Shown: positions 19,040-28,893, counted from the first letter of the stretch. The stretch is DNA of 64,000 nt from JAPPHA01 sp963662815 (GCA_963662815.2 CAXXWA010000005.1:186001-250000), one strand, 5' to 3'. A program made the numbers and translations. The notes: generated by a model not told the origin, from the letters alone.

Positions 19040-20650
19040 ATGGCAAGAAACGTTCTGTTCATCATGTGCGACCAGCTGCGTCATGACTTTCTCGGTTGCG
19101 CCGGCCATCCGCACCTGAAGACGCCCAACATCGACGCGCTTGCAGCGCGCGGCGTGCGCTTCGACCGGGCCTATGTCCAATCGCCAATCTGCGGGCCCTC
19201 GCGAATGAGCGCCTACACCGGGCGATATGTTCGCTCCCACGGATCGACCTGGAACAGCGTTCCCCTTAGGGTCGGCGAGATGACCCTGGGCGATCATCTT
19301 GAACCGCTTGGCGTTCGGACCGCCCTTTGCGGCAAAACGCACATGGCCGCTGACAACGAAGGCATGCTGCGGCTCGGGATTTCTCCCGACTCCGCGGCCG
19401 GCCGGCGAATTGCGGAATGCGGATTCGAAGTCTGGGACCGCCTGGACGGACTTCACCCGACCGGGAGCGCCGAACCGAGCCACTACAACGACCACCTCCG
19501 GCGGCAAGGCTACGACGTCCCCAATCCGTGGGAGGAATTCGCCGCTTCAGCGAAGGACGAAACCGGCAACGTCGTGTCCGGCTGGCTCATGGAGAATGCC
19601 GGCATGCCTGCGCGGGTGGCCGATGAACACGCGGAGACGCCCTATGCGACGACCCGCGCCATGGAGTTCATCGAAGACGCCGCCGACCGGCCCTGGTGCC
19701 TGCATCTGAGTTACATCAAGCCGCACTGGCCCTATGTCGCGCCGGCGCCCTACAACGCGCTATACGGACCCGAACACGTTCTTCCTCCTGTCCGCTCGGA
19801 AGCGGAACTACAGGATCCGCATCCGGTGCTCGCCGCCTACTTCGAGCAACGGTTTTCGAGAGTTTTCGCCCGTCCAGAGGTCCGCGCGCGGGTCATTCCG
19901 GCCTACATGGGGCTCGTGGCTCAGATTGACGCGCAGGTCGGCCGCCTCATGTCCTGGATGGACGACCGGGGCCTGAGCGAAGACACGATGGTCGTCTTCA
20001 CCTCCGACCACGGCGACTATCTCGGCGACCACTGGCTGGGCGAAAAGGAGTTGTTTCACGAGCAATCGGTCCGCGTTCCCCTGATCGTGGTCGATCCGTC
20101 TCCGGATGCGGATGGTACGCGGGGGCGGGTTCTCGATCACCTTGTCGAGGCGATCGACCTCGCTCCGACCTTTGTCGACTGGTTCGGCGGAGCGGAACGG
20201 CCCCACATATTCGAGGGACGGTCGCTTCTGCCGCTGCTGCGCGGCGATTCGCCGCCCTGGCGCGGTGCGGTGTTCAGCGAGTACGACTACTCCATGCGGC
20301 GGGCGCGTCGCGTCCTCGACCACCCAATCGGCGACTGCCGGCTCACAATGGTGTTCGACGGCCGCTGGAAGTACATCCATGCCGAGGGTTTCCGTCCAAT
20401 GCTGTACGACCTTGAGGCCGACCCGGACGAGTTCCACGACTTGGGAGACCTGTCGGCGCACGAGTCGGAGCGACGGCGTCTCGATGGTGTCATGGGACGA
20501 TGGAACCGGCGCCATCACAACCGGGTCACGATGTCGGACGCGGCCATCGCGGAACGAACGGGAAGCGAATTGGGACGGGGCATCATGATAGGGTTTTGGG
20601 ACCAATCCGAACTTGCCGAAGCCCGTGCGGCAGGAGACAGCGGAAACTGA
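19040..20650 (+). CDS. Sulfatase / phosphonate monoester hydrolase family enzyme
   Basis: Hydrolase of 536 residues in the arylsulfatase/phosphonate monoester hydrolase group. It has NVLFIMCDQLRHD (first metal site), the complete motif Cys51-Gly-Pro-Ser-Arg55 followed by MSAYTGRYV (the Cys becomes formylglycine), SYIKPHWPYVAPAPY, FTSDHGDYLGDHWLGEKEL (metal and substrate binding) and an LYDLEADPDEFHDL tail. ATG 19040 starts MARNVLFIM; the frame upstream is not conserved. The lack of a signal peptide points to the cytoplasm. The length and the GDHWLGEKELFHE segment resemble phosphonate monoester hydrolases more than secreted arylsulfatases, but the substrate is open. Confidence 0.88.
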   Translation: MARNVLFIMCDQLRHDFLGCAGHPHLKTPNIDALAARGVRFDRAYVQSPICGPSRMSAYTGRYVRSHGSTWNSVPLRVGEMTLGDHLEPLGVRTALCGKTHMAADNEGMLRLGISPDSAAGRRIAECGFEVWDRLDGLHPTGSAEPSHYNDHLRRQGYDVPNPWEEFAASAKDETGNVVSGWLMENAGMPARVADEHAETPYATTRAMEFIEDAADRPWCLHLSYIKPHWPYVAPAPYNALYGPEHVLPPVRSEAELQDPHPVLAAYFEQRFSRVFARPEVRARVIPAYMGLVAQIDAQVGRLMSWMDDRGLSEDTMVVFTSDHGDYLGDHWLGEKELFHEQSVRVPLIVVDPSPDADGTRGRVLDHLVEAIDLAPTFVDWFGGAERPHIFEGRSLLPLLRGDSPPWRGAVFSEYDYSMRRARRVLDHPIGDCRLTMVFDGRWKYIHAEGFRPMLYDLEADPDEFHDLGDLSAHESERRRLDGVMGRWNRRHHNRVTMSDAAIAERTGSELGRGIMIGFWDQSELAEARAAGDSGN

Positions 20651-20689
20651 GGATTGCAGGGAGCGGCTCGGCGAAGTCTCCCTACCCGT

Positions 20690-21364
20690 TCATGCATAGG
20701 GCTCGTCGACTGCCACGAACTCGGTTTCCTCGAGTGCGGCCGCCGACCACGCCTGCATGCCGGGAAGGTCAAGCAAGGCCCGCTGATAGTCGCGCGACTC
20801 TCGGTCGAGCGTGACCCCGTATGTCCGGAACCTCGATGCGACCGGCGCAAAGAACGCGTCCGCTGCCGAGAAACCGCCGAAGAGGAAGGCGTCTCCCCCG
20901 CCGAATTGCCGTCGGGCCTTTCGCCAGTGCGCAGCAAGTCGGCCTATCTCGTCAGCCACTTCGGAATTCATGCCCTTGCCCGGGTGGCAGCTGCGGATAT
21001 TCATCGGCATCGCGGCGCGCAGGGCGTGGTAGCCGGCGTGAAAGTCGGCCGTCAGGCAACGGGCCGCGGCTCTTGCCTCGGAATCGGAAGGCCAGACACC
21101 GGCATTCGGATAAAGTTCATGCAGGCGTTCCAGGATCGCCAGGCTGTCAAAGACCGCGAACCCTGTCCCCGGATCGCCCTCCCACAACACCGGAACGAGA
21201 CCGGTGGGAGACAGAGTCCCGATCAGTTGTTCCCAGTCACGGGATTCGAACTTCAACTGGCGTTCGAAGAACGGGATGCTCAGTTCGGTCATGGCCAGCC
21301 ACGGCCGCAGCGACCAGGACGAGTAGTTCTTGTTGGCGATGATCAGGGTCAGGGACTTCTTCAT
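20690..21364 (-). CDS. Glutathione S-transferase family protein
   Basis: Protein of 224 residues. The thioredoxin-like N-terminal domain begins KSLTLIIANKNYSSWSLRPW, with the Ser that usually activates glutathione in bacterial zeta/theta-like GSTs, and includes VPVLWEGDPGTGFAVFDSLA (glutathione gamma-glutamyl site). The C-terminal helical domain runs from about residue 95 to the end, and FLFGGFSAADAFFAPVASRF is its conserved N-capping box. Start at ATG 21364 or the in-frame ATG at 21373; neither has a strong Shine-Dalgarno. It is convergent with the second sulfatase gene. Likely detoxification; no partner genes suggest a substrate. Confidence 0.88.
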   Translation of the reverse strand: MKKSLTLIIANKNYSSWSLRPWLAMTELSIPFFERQLKFESRDWEQLIGTLSPTGLVPVLWEGDPGTGFAVFDSLAILERLHELYPNAGVWPSDSEARAAARCLTADFHAGYHALRAAMPMNIRSCHPGKGMNSEVADEIGRLAAHWRKARRQFGGGDAFLFGGFSAADAFFAPVASRFRTYGVTLDRESRDYQRALLDLPGMQAWSAAALEETEFVAVDEPYA

Positions 21365-22030
21365 CCTTGGCATCCGAATCGATGGCGGGAAGCGAGCAGG
21401 AAATTTTCGGCTGACCGTCTTTCTTGCCACGGGCCAAGCCGAAGTCAGCACAGCCGTCCGATGATGTCCAGCCAGGTCAATTCATGGACATTGCCGCAGC
21501 ATGGGTTCGACGCAATCCGCCTGCATTCCTTGCTTCGAAGCGCATCCGCCGCGGCAGCTCCCCGAACAGGCCGCCGAGCCTCTGCCATGCCATTCCGAGA
21601 TTATCGAGATTTCGTTGTCTCCGGTGACGTTCAGCCGCAGAACATGATGCCGGCGCCCTCGATTCGTTCTGCTTGCGCGGCTCCGCGTTCGAAAACAAGT
21701 CTTGCCAGGTACCGGAATCCGGTTGTTGCGGCGGCATCGCGCCTGGTACCCGATCCCGTCGCCCGCAAACTCGCGGCCGTGCGGACGGGCAACTCGCGCG
21801 GCCGGCCCGCAAGTCGACGCGCGGCGCTCGCGGAGGCCATTGCAACGGCGCCGGGGAGCCAGTTGCGAACGCGCGCTGGCGGGAGGCGATCACCAAGAGT
21901 TCTGAAATCGTTGCAAAATTGTTGACAACTGAAGCGATCTTGAAGTTGACTATTTCATGAATGGACTTGTTTGAACTCGTGGTTGTCAACGACAACGGCC
22001 ATATGGCGAAGCGGCAAGAGGCGGCTGAAG
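21365..22030. other. Divergent intergenic region GST / dxs
   Basis: About 670 bases with no gene I can support. The 100 bases before dxs are AT rich, with TTGTTGACAACT at 21920-21931, and probably carry the dxs promoter. The rest is GC rich, and no frame in it resembles a known protein. Confidence 0.45.
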
Positions 22031-23944
22031 ATGACGAAGACTCCATTGCTTGACGAAATATCGAATCCGCAGGATCTGAGACGCCTGAGGCCGGATCAGC
22101 TGAAGCGGGTCGCGGACGAACTGCGCACGGACACGATCCATACGGTATCCGAGACCGGCGGTCACCTCGGCGCCAGTCTCGGCGTCGTGGAGCTGACCGT
22201 TGCGCTCCACTATCTTTTTGACACGCCGAAGGACCGGATCGTCTGGGATGTCGGACACCAGACGTATCCGCACAAGATCCTGACGGGCCGGCGGAATCGC
22301 ATCAGGACCCTGCGCAAGGGCGGCGGGTTGTCGGGATTTACCAAGAGGTCCGAGAGCGAATACGATCCGTTCGGTGCGGCGCACGCCTCCACCTCCGTTT
22401 CGGCGGCGCTCGGGTTTTCCGTCGGGAGGGACCTGCAGAGCCGGTCAAACAATGTGGTCGCCGTGATTGGAGACGGAGCCCTGACCGGGGGCATGGCGTT
22501 CGAGGGCCTGAACAACGCCGGCGCGATGGACAGCAGGCTGATCATCATTCTCAACGACAATGAAATGTCGATCGCGCCGCCGGTCGGCGCTCTCTCGAAC
22601 TACCTGACGCGGCTGATCTCGTCGAAGTCGTACCGGTCGCTCCATGACATCGGCTCGCTGGTGACCGACAGGCTCCCGAAGAGAATCAGGCTTGCGGCGC
22701 AGCGCGCGGAGGGAATCGCGCGCGGCATGCTTTCAGGAGGCGTACTGTTCGAGGAGCTGGGAATCTTCTATGTCGGTCCGGTGGACGGGCACAATCTGGA
22801 CCATCTCGTTCCGGTCCTGCGAAACGTGCGCGACAGCAGCGAAAAGGGGCCGGTTCTCGTCCACATCGTAACCGGCAAGGGAAAGGGATACGCGCCGGCA
22901 GAGGAGTCATACGACAAGTACCATGGCGTCAGCCGGTTCGACGTGGAAACGGGAACGCAAATCAAGGCCGTGTCGAATGTCCCGAGTTACACGTCGGTCT
23001 TCGCGAAAAGTCTCATACGCGAGGCGCAAGAGGACGACAGGATCGTCGGGATAACGGCGGCAATGCCTTCCGGTACCGGAATCGACAAGTTCGCGAAGGT
23101 TTTCCCCGACCGCACCTTCGACGTCGGCATAGCGGAACAGCACGCCGTGACGTTCGCGGCCGGTCTGGCCGCGGAGGGAATGAAGCCTTTCGTCGCAATC
23201 TACTCCACGTTCCTCCAGCGTGCATATGACCAGATCGTGCATGACGTGGCGATTCAGAACCTGCCTGTCCGCTTCGCTCTCGACCGCGCGGGCTACGTCG
23301 GCGCCGACGGGCAGACGCACTGCGGCGCGTTCGACATCGCGTACCTGGGCTGCGTTCCGGGCATGGTCCTCATGGCCGCCGCCGATGAGGCGGAACTCGT
23401 CCACATGGTGGCGACCGCCGCCGCATATGACGACGGGCCCTGTGCGTTCCGCTACCCGCGCGGCGCCGGCGTGGGCGTTTCCTTGCCGGAGATTCCGGAT
23501 CTGCTCGAGCCGGGCAAGGGAAGGGTGGTCCGCGAAGGATCGATGGCCGCAGTCCTGTCATACGGTGCGCGGCTTGCGGACTGTCTCGAGGCCGCGGACG
23601 CGCTGAATGCCCGCGGAATTTCGACGACTGTCGCGGATGCGCGCTTCGCGAAGCCGATCGACGCGGATCTGGTCCGGCGTCTCGCGGGCGAACACCAGGT
23701 GTTCGTGACGGTGGAAGAAGGTTCGACGGGCGGGTTTGCGACGCAGGTGATGCATCTGCTCGCCGCCGACGGCCGCTTCGATGCCGGTCTCCGGTTCCGC
23801 CCGATGGTCATGCCCGACCGGTTCTTCGATCAGGACGCCCCGAAGAAGCAGGTGGAGGAGGCGGGGCTCGACGCGCCGCAGATCGTCGCCACGATAATGT
23901 CGGCGATGGGAGTCGAGGAAATCCCGAAGAAAGCCGGAAACTGA
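22031..23944 (+). CDS. dxs: 1-deoxy-D-xylulose-5-phosphate synthase
   Basis: First step of the MEP isoprenoid pathway: condenses pyruvate with glyceraldehyde-3-phosphate using thiamine diphosphate. Motifs in order: GGHLGASLGVVELTVALH, WDVGHQTYPHKILTGR, the TPP-binding GDGALTGGMAFEGLNNAG...LNDNEMSIA, then the pyrimidine-domain AEQHAVTFAAGLA and DRAGYVGADGQTHCGAFD. From ATG 22031 (MTKTPLLDEI) it has 637 residues, the normal length; a longer start at 21971 is less likely. It is not next to ispA or xseB as in many alphaproteobacteria, so it may be either the only copy or a paralogue. Confidence 0.96.
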   Translation: MTKTPLLDEISNPQDLRRLRPDQLKRVADELRTDTIHTVSETGGHLGASLGVVELTVALHYLFDTPKDRIVWDVGHQTYPHKILTGRRNRIRTLRKGGGLSGFTKRSESEYDPFGAAHASTSVSAALGFSVGRDLQSRSNNVVAVIGDGALTGGMAFEGLNNAGAMDSRLIIILNDNEMSIAPPVGALSNYLTRLISSKSYRSLHDIGSLVTDRLPKRIRLAAQRAEGIARGMLSGGVLFEELGIFYVGPVDGHNLDHLVPVLRNVRDSSEKGPVLVHIVTGKGKGYAPAEESYDKYHGVSRFDVETGTQIKAVSNVPSYTSVFAKSLIREAQEDDRIVGITAAMPSGTGIDKFAKVFPDRTFDVGIAEQHAVTFAAGLAAEGMKPFVAIYSTFLQRAYDQIVHDVAIQNLPVRFALDRAGYVGADGQTHCGAFDIAYLGCVPGMVLMAAADEAELVHMVATAAAYDDGPCAFRYPRGAGVGVSLPEIPDLLEPGKGRVVREGSMAAVLSYGARLADCLEAADALNARGISTTVADARFAKPIDADLVRRLAGEHQVFVTVEEGSTGGFATQVMHLLAADGRFDAGLRFRPMVMPDRFFDQDAPKKQVEEAGLDAPQIVATIMSAMGVEEIPKKAGN

Positions 23945-24051
23945 CGTTTCGCGCAGAGCGACCCGGGGCTTGTGTCAGGCCACCGGCGGCGGGATTCTCC
24001 GCGCTGCAGTACATGTCGCCAGCGCCCGTTGCGGCGCGGTCGCGGTTCAGG

Positions 24052-24735
24052 TCAGAAATTCTCGAGGACGATCGCGCGCGTTTCGCCGGGAAGGCTGTCG
24101 CTCGAGACTTCCACGGAACACGAACCCGCGAAGTCGACCTGGCTGGCCGGGAAGTGCTTGAGAAACTCGGAAATCCCGTACATGTTCTGCAGCTTGTAGC
24201 ACGGCGTGCAATAGTGCATCGGAATCAATAGCCGCGGTTCGACTGTCCTGACGACTCGCTGCAGTTCTTCGAGCGAGATCACCGGGAATCCGCCCGCATG
24301 CCCGAGCAGGACGTCGATGCCTTCGAAGAACGCCATTTGAGCATCCGAGAAGTCGTTGCCCATGTCGCCCATGTGACCGATTTCGATGTCTTCGACCCGG
24401 AACCTGTACATAGCGTTCTGGTCGGGATGGCCTGACGGGTGGTCGACGTGTTCCAGCGCTTCGATCGCGCGGAACTCGATGCCGTGCGACTCTGTCTTTC
24501 CGCCGTCAAGGGAAACCACCAGCGCGTCGATGACGGTTGCGCCGGGCTTTTTCGGGACAAGGTGGTCATTGTCGTGGAAGTCGTCGTTGCTGCTCGACTT
24601 GATCACGATGTCCGCCCCGTCGGGAAAAGGGCGGAATCCCGCCTTCTCGGGGTCATAGGGGTCGGTCACGATCAACAGCCCGTCTTCGCGCCGAATTCCG
24701 AAACTTGCCTGGCCGTACCAGGTGAAGCTGACCAT
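24052..24735 (-). CDS. MBL-fold metallo-hydrolase (UlaG-like)
   Basis: Protein of 227 residues. MVSFTWYGQASFGIRREDG is the start of the UlaG-like branch of the metallo-beta-lactamase fold. The metal motif is degenerate: FHDNDHL stands where HxHxDH is expected, while GHMGDMGNDF and the late IPMHY still offer His and Asp ligands. EALEHVDHPSGHPDQN gives further His and Asp residues. Function is not predictable; relatives range from lactonases to proteins without known activity. It stands alone, convergent with dxs. Confidence 0.8.
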   Translation of the reverse strand: MVSFTWYGQASFGIRREDGLLIVTDPYDPEKAGFRPFPDGADIVIKSSSNDDFHDNDHLVPKKPGATVIDALVVSLDGGKTESHGIEFRAIEALEHVDHPSGHPDQNAMYRFRVEDIEIGHMGDMGNDFSDAQMAFFEGIDVLLGHAGGFPVISLEELQRVVRTVEPRLLIPMHYCTPCYKLQNMYGISEFLKHFPASQVDFAGSCSVEVSSDSLPGETRAIVLENF

Positions 24736-24902
24736 GTTTCAAGTCCTTGCCGAGCCGTTTGCGAACATCGCGACCCTACACGAGCCGCGTACGGATGCCA
24801 ATTCCGGCCGTGCGAGCGCCAGCAGCGCTGGAAATCCGTTTCCTGCGAGACCTCGGGAACGAAATTCGGCGACAGGGTTCGCTTCCTTGCCCGCTCCACT
24901 GA

Positions 24903-25118
24903 CTACAGCGACGCACCGCTCCGATGCCGAAGCGTATTGAATTCGACGCGGGAATTTCCCAAACACGATTCGATGATGATATGAACCACGGTGCCGCGCC
25001 GCGGCGGCGGGACATTTGCGAAGAACGCGGAGGGTTTGCCCGAAGCGTCCCGGATGTCGATGATCGTCGCGACGTCTTGACGTTCCGCCGCTGCGGCACC
25101 GCCGGCTGTCCGAACCAC
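24903..25118 (-). pseudogene. Possible remnant of a DUF1593-like C-terminus
   Basis: Within the 400-base gap before the DapA-like gene, one minus-strand frame of 71 codons reads IIDIRDASGKPSAFFANVPP followed by a segment ending GTVVHIIIES. This resembles the Ig-like C-terminal end of DUF1593 (nucleoside-hydrolase-like) proteins, where a similar block ends in HIILEV. No N-terminal part is present. The match is from memory and weak; it may be chance. The rest of the gap shows nothing else. Confidence 0.22.
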
Positions 25119-25135
25119 GCCTGCAAGGAGGCCGC

Positions 25136-26053
25136 ATGACTCCTGTTTTTCGCTTTGAGGGTGTCTACACGCCTCTGGTGACGCCGTTCCACGATGACGG
25201 CCGCATCAATCTCGATGCGCTCGCCGACGTGATCGAGCACCTTGTTTCGGAAGGCGTGCACGGGCTGATATCCGGCGGCTCCACTGGCGAAAGTTACGCG
25301 CAGACGGTGGACGAACGGCTGGAACTGGCGAGATTCACCCACGAAAGAACGGCCGGAAGGCTGCCGGTCGTCGTGGGCACGGGCGCCATGCTGACGGATG
25401 ATTCCGTGGCCCTCGCAAGGGGCGCGCGCGAAATCGGCGCCGATGCCATTCTCCTCGCCAGCCCGCCCTACGCAGTGCCGACGGACCGCGAGAACGCGCT
25501 CAACGCGCTCGCGATCGACAGGGCGGCGAACCTTCCCGTCATGCTCTACAACTATCCGGGGCGCACCGGCACGATGATGGGCGACGAGTTCCTCGACCGC
25601 GTGGGCCGGTCCCGGAACTTCTGCGGCATCAAGGAGAGTTCGGGAGACATCAACCGGCTGCACGTCCTCGCGCGCGACTATCCCCACATTCAACTCGGCT
25701 GCGGGATGGATGACCAGGCGCTTGAATTCTTTGCATGGGGAGCGCGGTTCTGGGTCGCCGGCGGCTCGAACTTCCTTCCCGGAGAGCACGCCGCGCTCTA
25801 CCGCGCCTGCGCCGTCGACGGCGATTTCGACCGGGGGCGGCGCATCATGTCGGCGATGCTGCCGCTCATGCGCGTTCTCGAACAGGGCGGCAAGTTCGTC
25901 CAGACGATCAAGCACGGCGTCACCATGGCCGGCATGGACGCGGGCGCCGTGCGCCCGCCGCTCAAGGGCTTGAACAAGGACGACAAGCGCGCGGTCGAAC
26001 AGGTCGTCCGCGTCCTGACAACCACCATTGCGAACATCGAGGCAGGGGGCTGA
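25136..26053 (+). CDS. DapA-family lyase (dihydrodipicolinate synthase superfamily)
   Basis: Class I aldolase of 305 residues. The Schiff-base lysine is in FCGIKESSGDINRL, and the conserved tyrosine is in VMLYNYPGRTG. The substrate loop reads GGSTGESYAQ where true DapA has GTTGE, so this is probably not the lysine-pathway enzyme. The gene is followed after three bases by an aldehyde dehydrogenase and then an FAD oxidase. That trio resembles hydroxyproline-type catabolism, where a DapA-family deaminase feeds a semialdehyde dehydrogenase; this is an inference from context. Confidence 0.88.
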   Translation: MTPVFRFEGVYTPLVTPFHDDGRINLDALADVIEHLVSEGVHGLISGGSTGESYAQTVDERLELARFTHERTAGRLPVVVGTGAMLTDDSVALARGAREIGADAILLASPPYAVPTDRENALNALAIDRAANLPVMLYNYPGRTGTMMGDEFLDRVGRSRNFCGIKESSGDINRLHVLARDYPHIQLGCGMDDQALEFFAWGARFWVAGGSNFLPGEHAALYRACAVDGDFDRGRRIMSAMLPLMRVLEQGGKFVQTIKHGVTMAGMDAGAVRPPLKGLNKDDKRAVEQVVRVLTTTIANIEAGG

Positions 26054-26056
26054 GTC

Positions 26057-27553
26057 ATGAACCTACTGACCAGGGACGAATACGAGGCGATAGCGGCCGG
26101 GCTGACGTTTCCGGCCGGCGCCTTCATCGACGGCGGTTTCCGGCCAGCGTTGTCAGGCAAAACCTTCGCGACTGTCAACCCGGCCACGGGAAAGGCGCTC
26201 GCCGACGTCGCGGACTGCGGCGCGGAGGATGTGGACTTCGCGGTGGCGAAGGCGCGCGAGGCCTTCGACGACGGACGCTGGTCCCGAATTCATCCCGCCC
26301 GGCGCAAGGATGTTCTGATCCGCCTTTGCAAGCTGATAACCCGCAACTCCAGGGAACTGGCGGTCATGGAGAGCCTCGATTCGGGAAAGACCATCTTCGA
26401 CTGCGAATCGGTGGACCTGCCCGAAACCATCGACTGCCTGAAGTGGCACGCCGAGGCCGTCGACAAGATCTACGACCAGGTTTCGCCGGCATCCGATGAT
26501 CACGTCGCGCTCGTCGTGCGCGAACCGATCGGCGTGGTCGGCCTGGTTCTGCCGTGGAACTTTCCCCTGCTGATGCTGGCATGGAAGATCGGCCCGGCGC
26601 TGGCGGCGGGCTGCTCCGTCGTGGTCAAGCCTGCCCCGGAGACGACGCTGACGGCGCTGCGCATGGCGGAGCTCGCCGCCGAGGCCGGGCTGCCGCGCGG
26701 CGTTCTGAACGTGGTTCCCGGCGGCGGGCCCGAGGTGGGCGAACCCATCGGACGCCACATGGACATCGACATGGTCTCCTTCACCGGATCGACGACGACC
26801 GGGAAGCGCTTCCTCGTCTACGCCGCGGAAAGCAACGCGAAGGAAGTCGTGCTCGAGATGGGAGGCAAGAATCCCGCGATCGTGATGGACGATGCCGAAA
26901 ACCTCGACCGCGTGGCGGGCCATGTCGTCAACGGCGCGTTCTGGAACATGGGGGAGAACTGCTCCGCGAGTTCGCGCCTCGTCGTGCATCGCGCGGTCAA
27001 GGCGGAACTGCTCGAACGAATCCGGATCCATGCCCGCCACTGGAACGTCGGCGACCCGCTCGATCCGGCCACCCGGGTCGGCGCGCTGGTTTCGGGGGCG
27101 CATTTCGACAAGGTCCGAGGGTACCTCGACAAGGCCGACAAGGTTGTCTTCGGCGGCCGGGCGGAGAACGGCTTCGTCGAGGCGACGGTCGTCGAGCTTC
27201 CCGACAACGACGGAATTCTCGCCCGCGAGGAGATATTCGGACCCGTGCTCGGCGTGATCGAGGTGTCGTCCTTCGACGAGGCCATCCGGATCGCCAACGA
27301 CACGGACTACGGTCTCGCGGCATCGATCTTCACCGCCAATGCGAAGCGGGCGATCCGCGGGGCGCGGGCGATCCGCGCGGGAACCGTGACGGTGAACAGC
27401 TACGGAGAGGGCGACATCACCACCCCGTTCGGCGGACACAAGCAGTCGGGTTTCGGCGGACGCGACAATTCGCTTCACGCGCACGACCAGTATACGCAGC
27501 TCAAGACGATCTGGATCGATCTCGCGGACGATGCCGACGAGGCCGTCGTGTGA
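26057..27553 (+). CDS. NAD(P)-dependent aldehyde dehydrogenase
   Basis: Oxidises an aldehyde to the carboxylate; 498 residues. Catalytic Glu is in VVLEMGGKNPAIVM, and the nucleophile Cys is in GAFWNMGENCSASSRLVV. The cofactor region GVVGLVLPWNFPLLMLAWKI and FTGSTTTGKRFL are also clear, and the C-terminal PFGGHKQSGFGGRDNSLHA is that of gamma-glutamyl-aminobutyraldehyde/betaine-aldehyde types (PuuC-like). It lies three bases after the DapA-like gene and overlaps the next gene (GTGA). With a PuuB-like oxidase beside it, a polyamine or amino-aldehyde substrate is plausible. Confidence 0.93.
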   Translation: MNLLTRDEYEAIAAGLTFPAGAFIDGGFRPALSGKTFATVNPATGKALADVADCGAEDVDFAVAKAREAFDDGRWSRIHPARRKDVLIRLCKLITRNSRELAVMESLDSGKTIFDCESVDLPETIDCLKWHAEAVDKIYDQVSPASDDHVALVVREPIGVVGLVLPWNFPLLMLAWKIGPALAAGCSVVVKPAPETTLTALRMAELAAEAGLPRGVLNVVPGGGPEVGEPIGRHMDIDMVSFTGSTTTGKRFLVYAAESNAKEVVLEMGGKNPAIVMDDAENLDRVAGHVVNGAFWNMGENCSASSRLVVHRAVKAELLERIRIHARHWNVGDPLDPATRVGALVSGAHFDKVRGYLDKADKVVFGGRAENGFVEATVVELPDNDGILAREEIFGPVLGVIEVSSFDEAIRIANDTDYGLAASIFTANAKRAIRGARAIRAGTVTVNSYGEGDITTPFGGHKQSGFGGRDNSLHAHDQYTQLKTIWIDLADDADEAVV

Positions 27554-28893
27554 CGGTCTATCGCGCGCGGCGCATCCCGGTTCACCGCGGACCCGCCGCC
27601 TGGAGCGCAATACTTCCGGGCCAGCCGCCGCCGGTCGTGCTGGAGGAAGACATGGGCGCGGACTTCGCCGTCGTGGGCGGCGGCTTCGCCGGCTTGTCGA
27701 CGGCGGAGCGGCTGCGCCAGCTCAATCCCGGCGCAATCGTCGCCGTGCTCGAGGCCGGGCGTCTCGCCGAGGGCGCGTCGGGTCGAAATTCCGGCTTCAT
27801 GATCGACCTTCCGCACGACCTCGCGTCGCACGACTACGCTGGCGGAGCCGACGACAGGAGCCGGCAACTGATCGACCTGAATCGGCGCGCGATCGCGTTC
27901 GCGCGGGAGGCGGTCGACGCCTACGACATCAACCCGGCCTATTTTCGGCCGGAGGGCAAGGTGAACGGAGCGGCAGGCGATTCGGGTCACCGCCGCAACG
28001 TCAGCTATGCGCGCGAACTCGACGACCTCGGCGAGCCGTACGAGATCCTTGACGCGAAGAACATGCGCGAACTCTCCGGTTCCGGCTACTACATGTCCGG
28101 CATCTATACGCCGGGGACGGTGATGCTGCAGCCTGCCGGGTACATACGCGGATTGGGCGAGGGGCTGCGCGAGCACTGCGCCGTGTTCGAGAAGACGCCG
28201 GTCCTCGACATACGCCGCCGCCGCGGCGGTTGGATCCTGCGGACGCCCCGCGCCGAGGTGGATGCCCGCGCGGTCGTGCTGGCCAACAACGGTCACCTCG
28301 AGAGTTTCGGCATTGCGCGGCGGCGGCTGATGCATGTCTTCCTGTTCGCCGTCATGACCCCGGACCTTCCGCGCGACCTGCTCGACGGCATCGGCGGCAA
28401 GCCCCGGTGGGGAATCACGCCGTCAGACCCTATGGGAACGACGGTGAGGCGCATATCCTCGTTCGAGGGCGGCAACCGTATCGTGACGCGCACCTGCGCC
28501 GCGTTTCGACCCGGCATGCAGGCAACGGCAGGAGATCTGGAGCGCGCCGGCCGCGTCATGCGGAGAAAGTTCGACAGCCGGTTTCCGAAGCTCGCGGGCA
28601 TGAAGATGGAATACGCCTGGTCCGGGCATCTGTGCCTCAGCCGGAACGGCGTCACGCTGCTCGGGACGATCGACGAGGGAATCCACACCGCGTGCTGCCA
28701 GAACGGGCTGGGCACCGCCCGCGGCACACTGACCGGAATCGGCGCAGCGGAGATCGCCTCGGGGAGAACCTCCAGCATTGCCGAGTTCTTCGCGCGGGAG
28801 CCGGAGCCGAGCCGTCTCCCGCCGCTTCCGTTCGCCAGCCTGGCGGCGAATGCCTTCCTCCGGTGGCGGGAATGGAAGGCGTGGCGGGAGTGA
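27550..28893 (+). CDS. FAD-dependent amine oxidoreductase (DAO family, PuuB-like)
   Basis: Flavoprotein of 447 residues in the D-amino-acid oxidase family. The GTG start overlaps the aldehyde dehydrogenase stop as GTGA. FAD binding is seen in FAVVGGGFAGLSTAERLRQL, preceded by about 35 residues as in gamma-glutamylputrescine oxidases, and in the following GASGRNSGFM signature. SGHLCLSRNGVTLLGTIDEG and ACCQNGLGTARGTLTGIGAA complete the C-terminal FAD contact. The aldehyde it would release is a natural substrate for the gene just upstream. Alternative: dehydrogenase of a cyclic imino acid. Confidence 0.87.
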   Translation: MTVYRARRIPVHRGPAAWSAILPGQPPPVVLEEDMGADFAVVGGGFAGLSTAERLRQLNPGAIVAVLEAGRLAEGASGRNSGFMIDLPHDLASHDYAGGADDRSRQLIDLNRRAIAFAREAVDAYDINPAYFRPEGKVNGAAGDSGHRRNVSYARELDDLGEPYEILDAKNMRELSGSGYYMSGIYTPGTVMLQPAGYIRGLGEGLREHCAVFEKTPVLDIRRRRGGWILRTPRAEVDARAVVLANNGHLESFGIARRRLMHVFLFAVMTPDLPRDLLDGIGGKPRWGITPSDPMGTTVRRISSFEGGNRIVTRTCAAFRPGMQATAGDLERAGRVMRRKFDSRFPKLAGMKMEYAWSGHLCLSRNGVTLLGTIDEGIHTACCQNGLGTARGTLTGIGAAEIASGRTSSIAEFFAREPEPSRLPPLPFASLAANAFLRWREWKAWRE

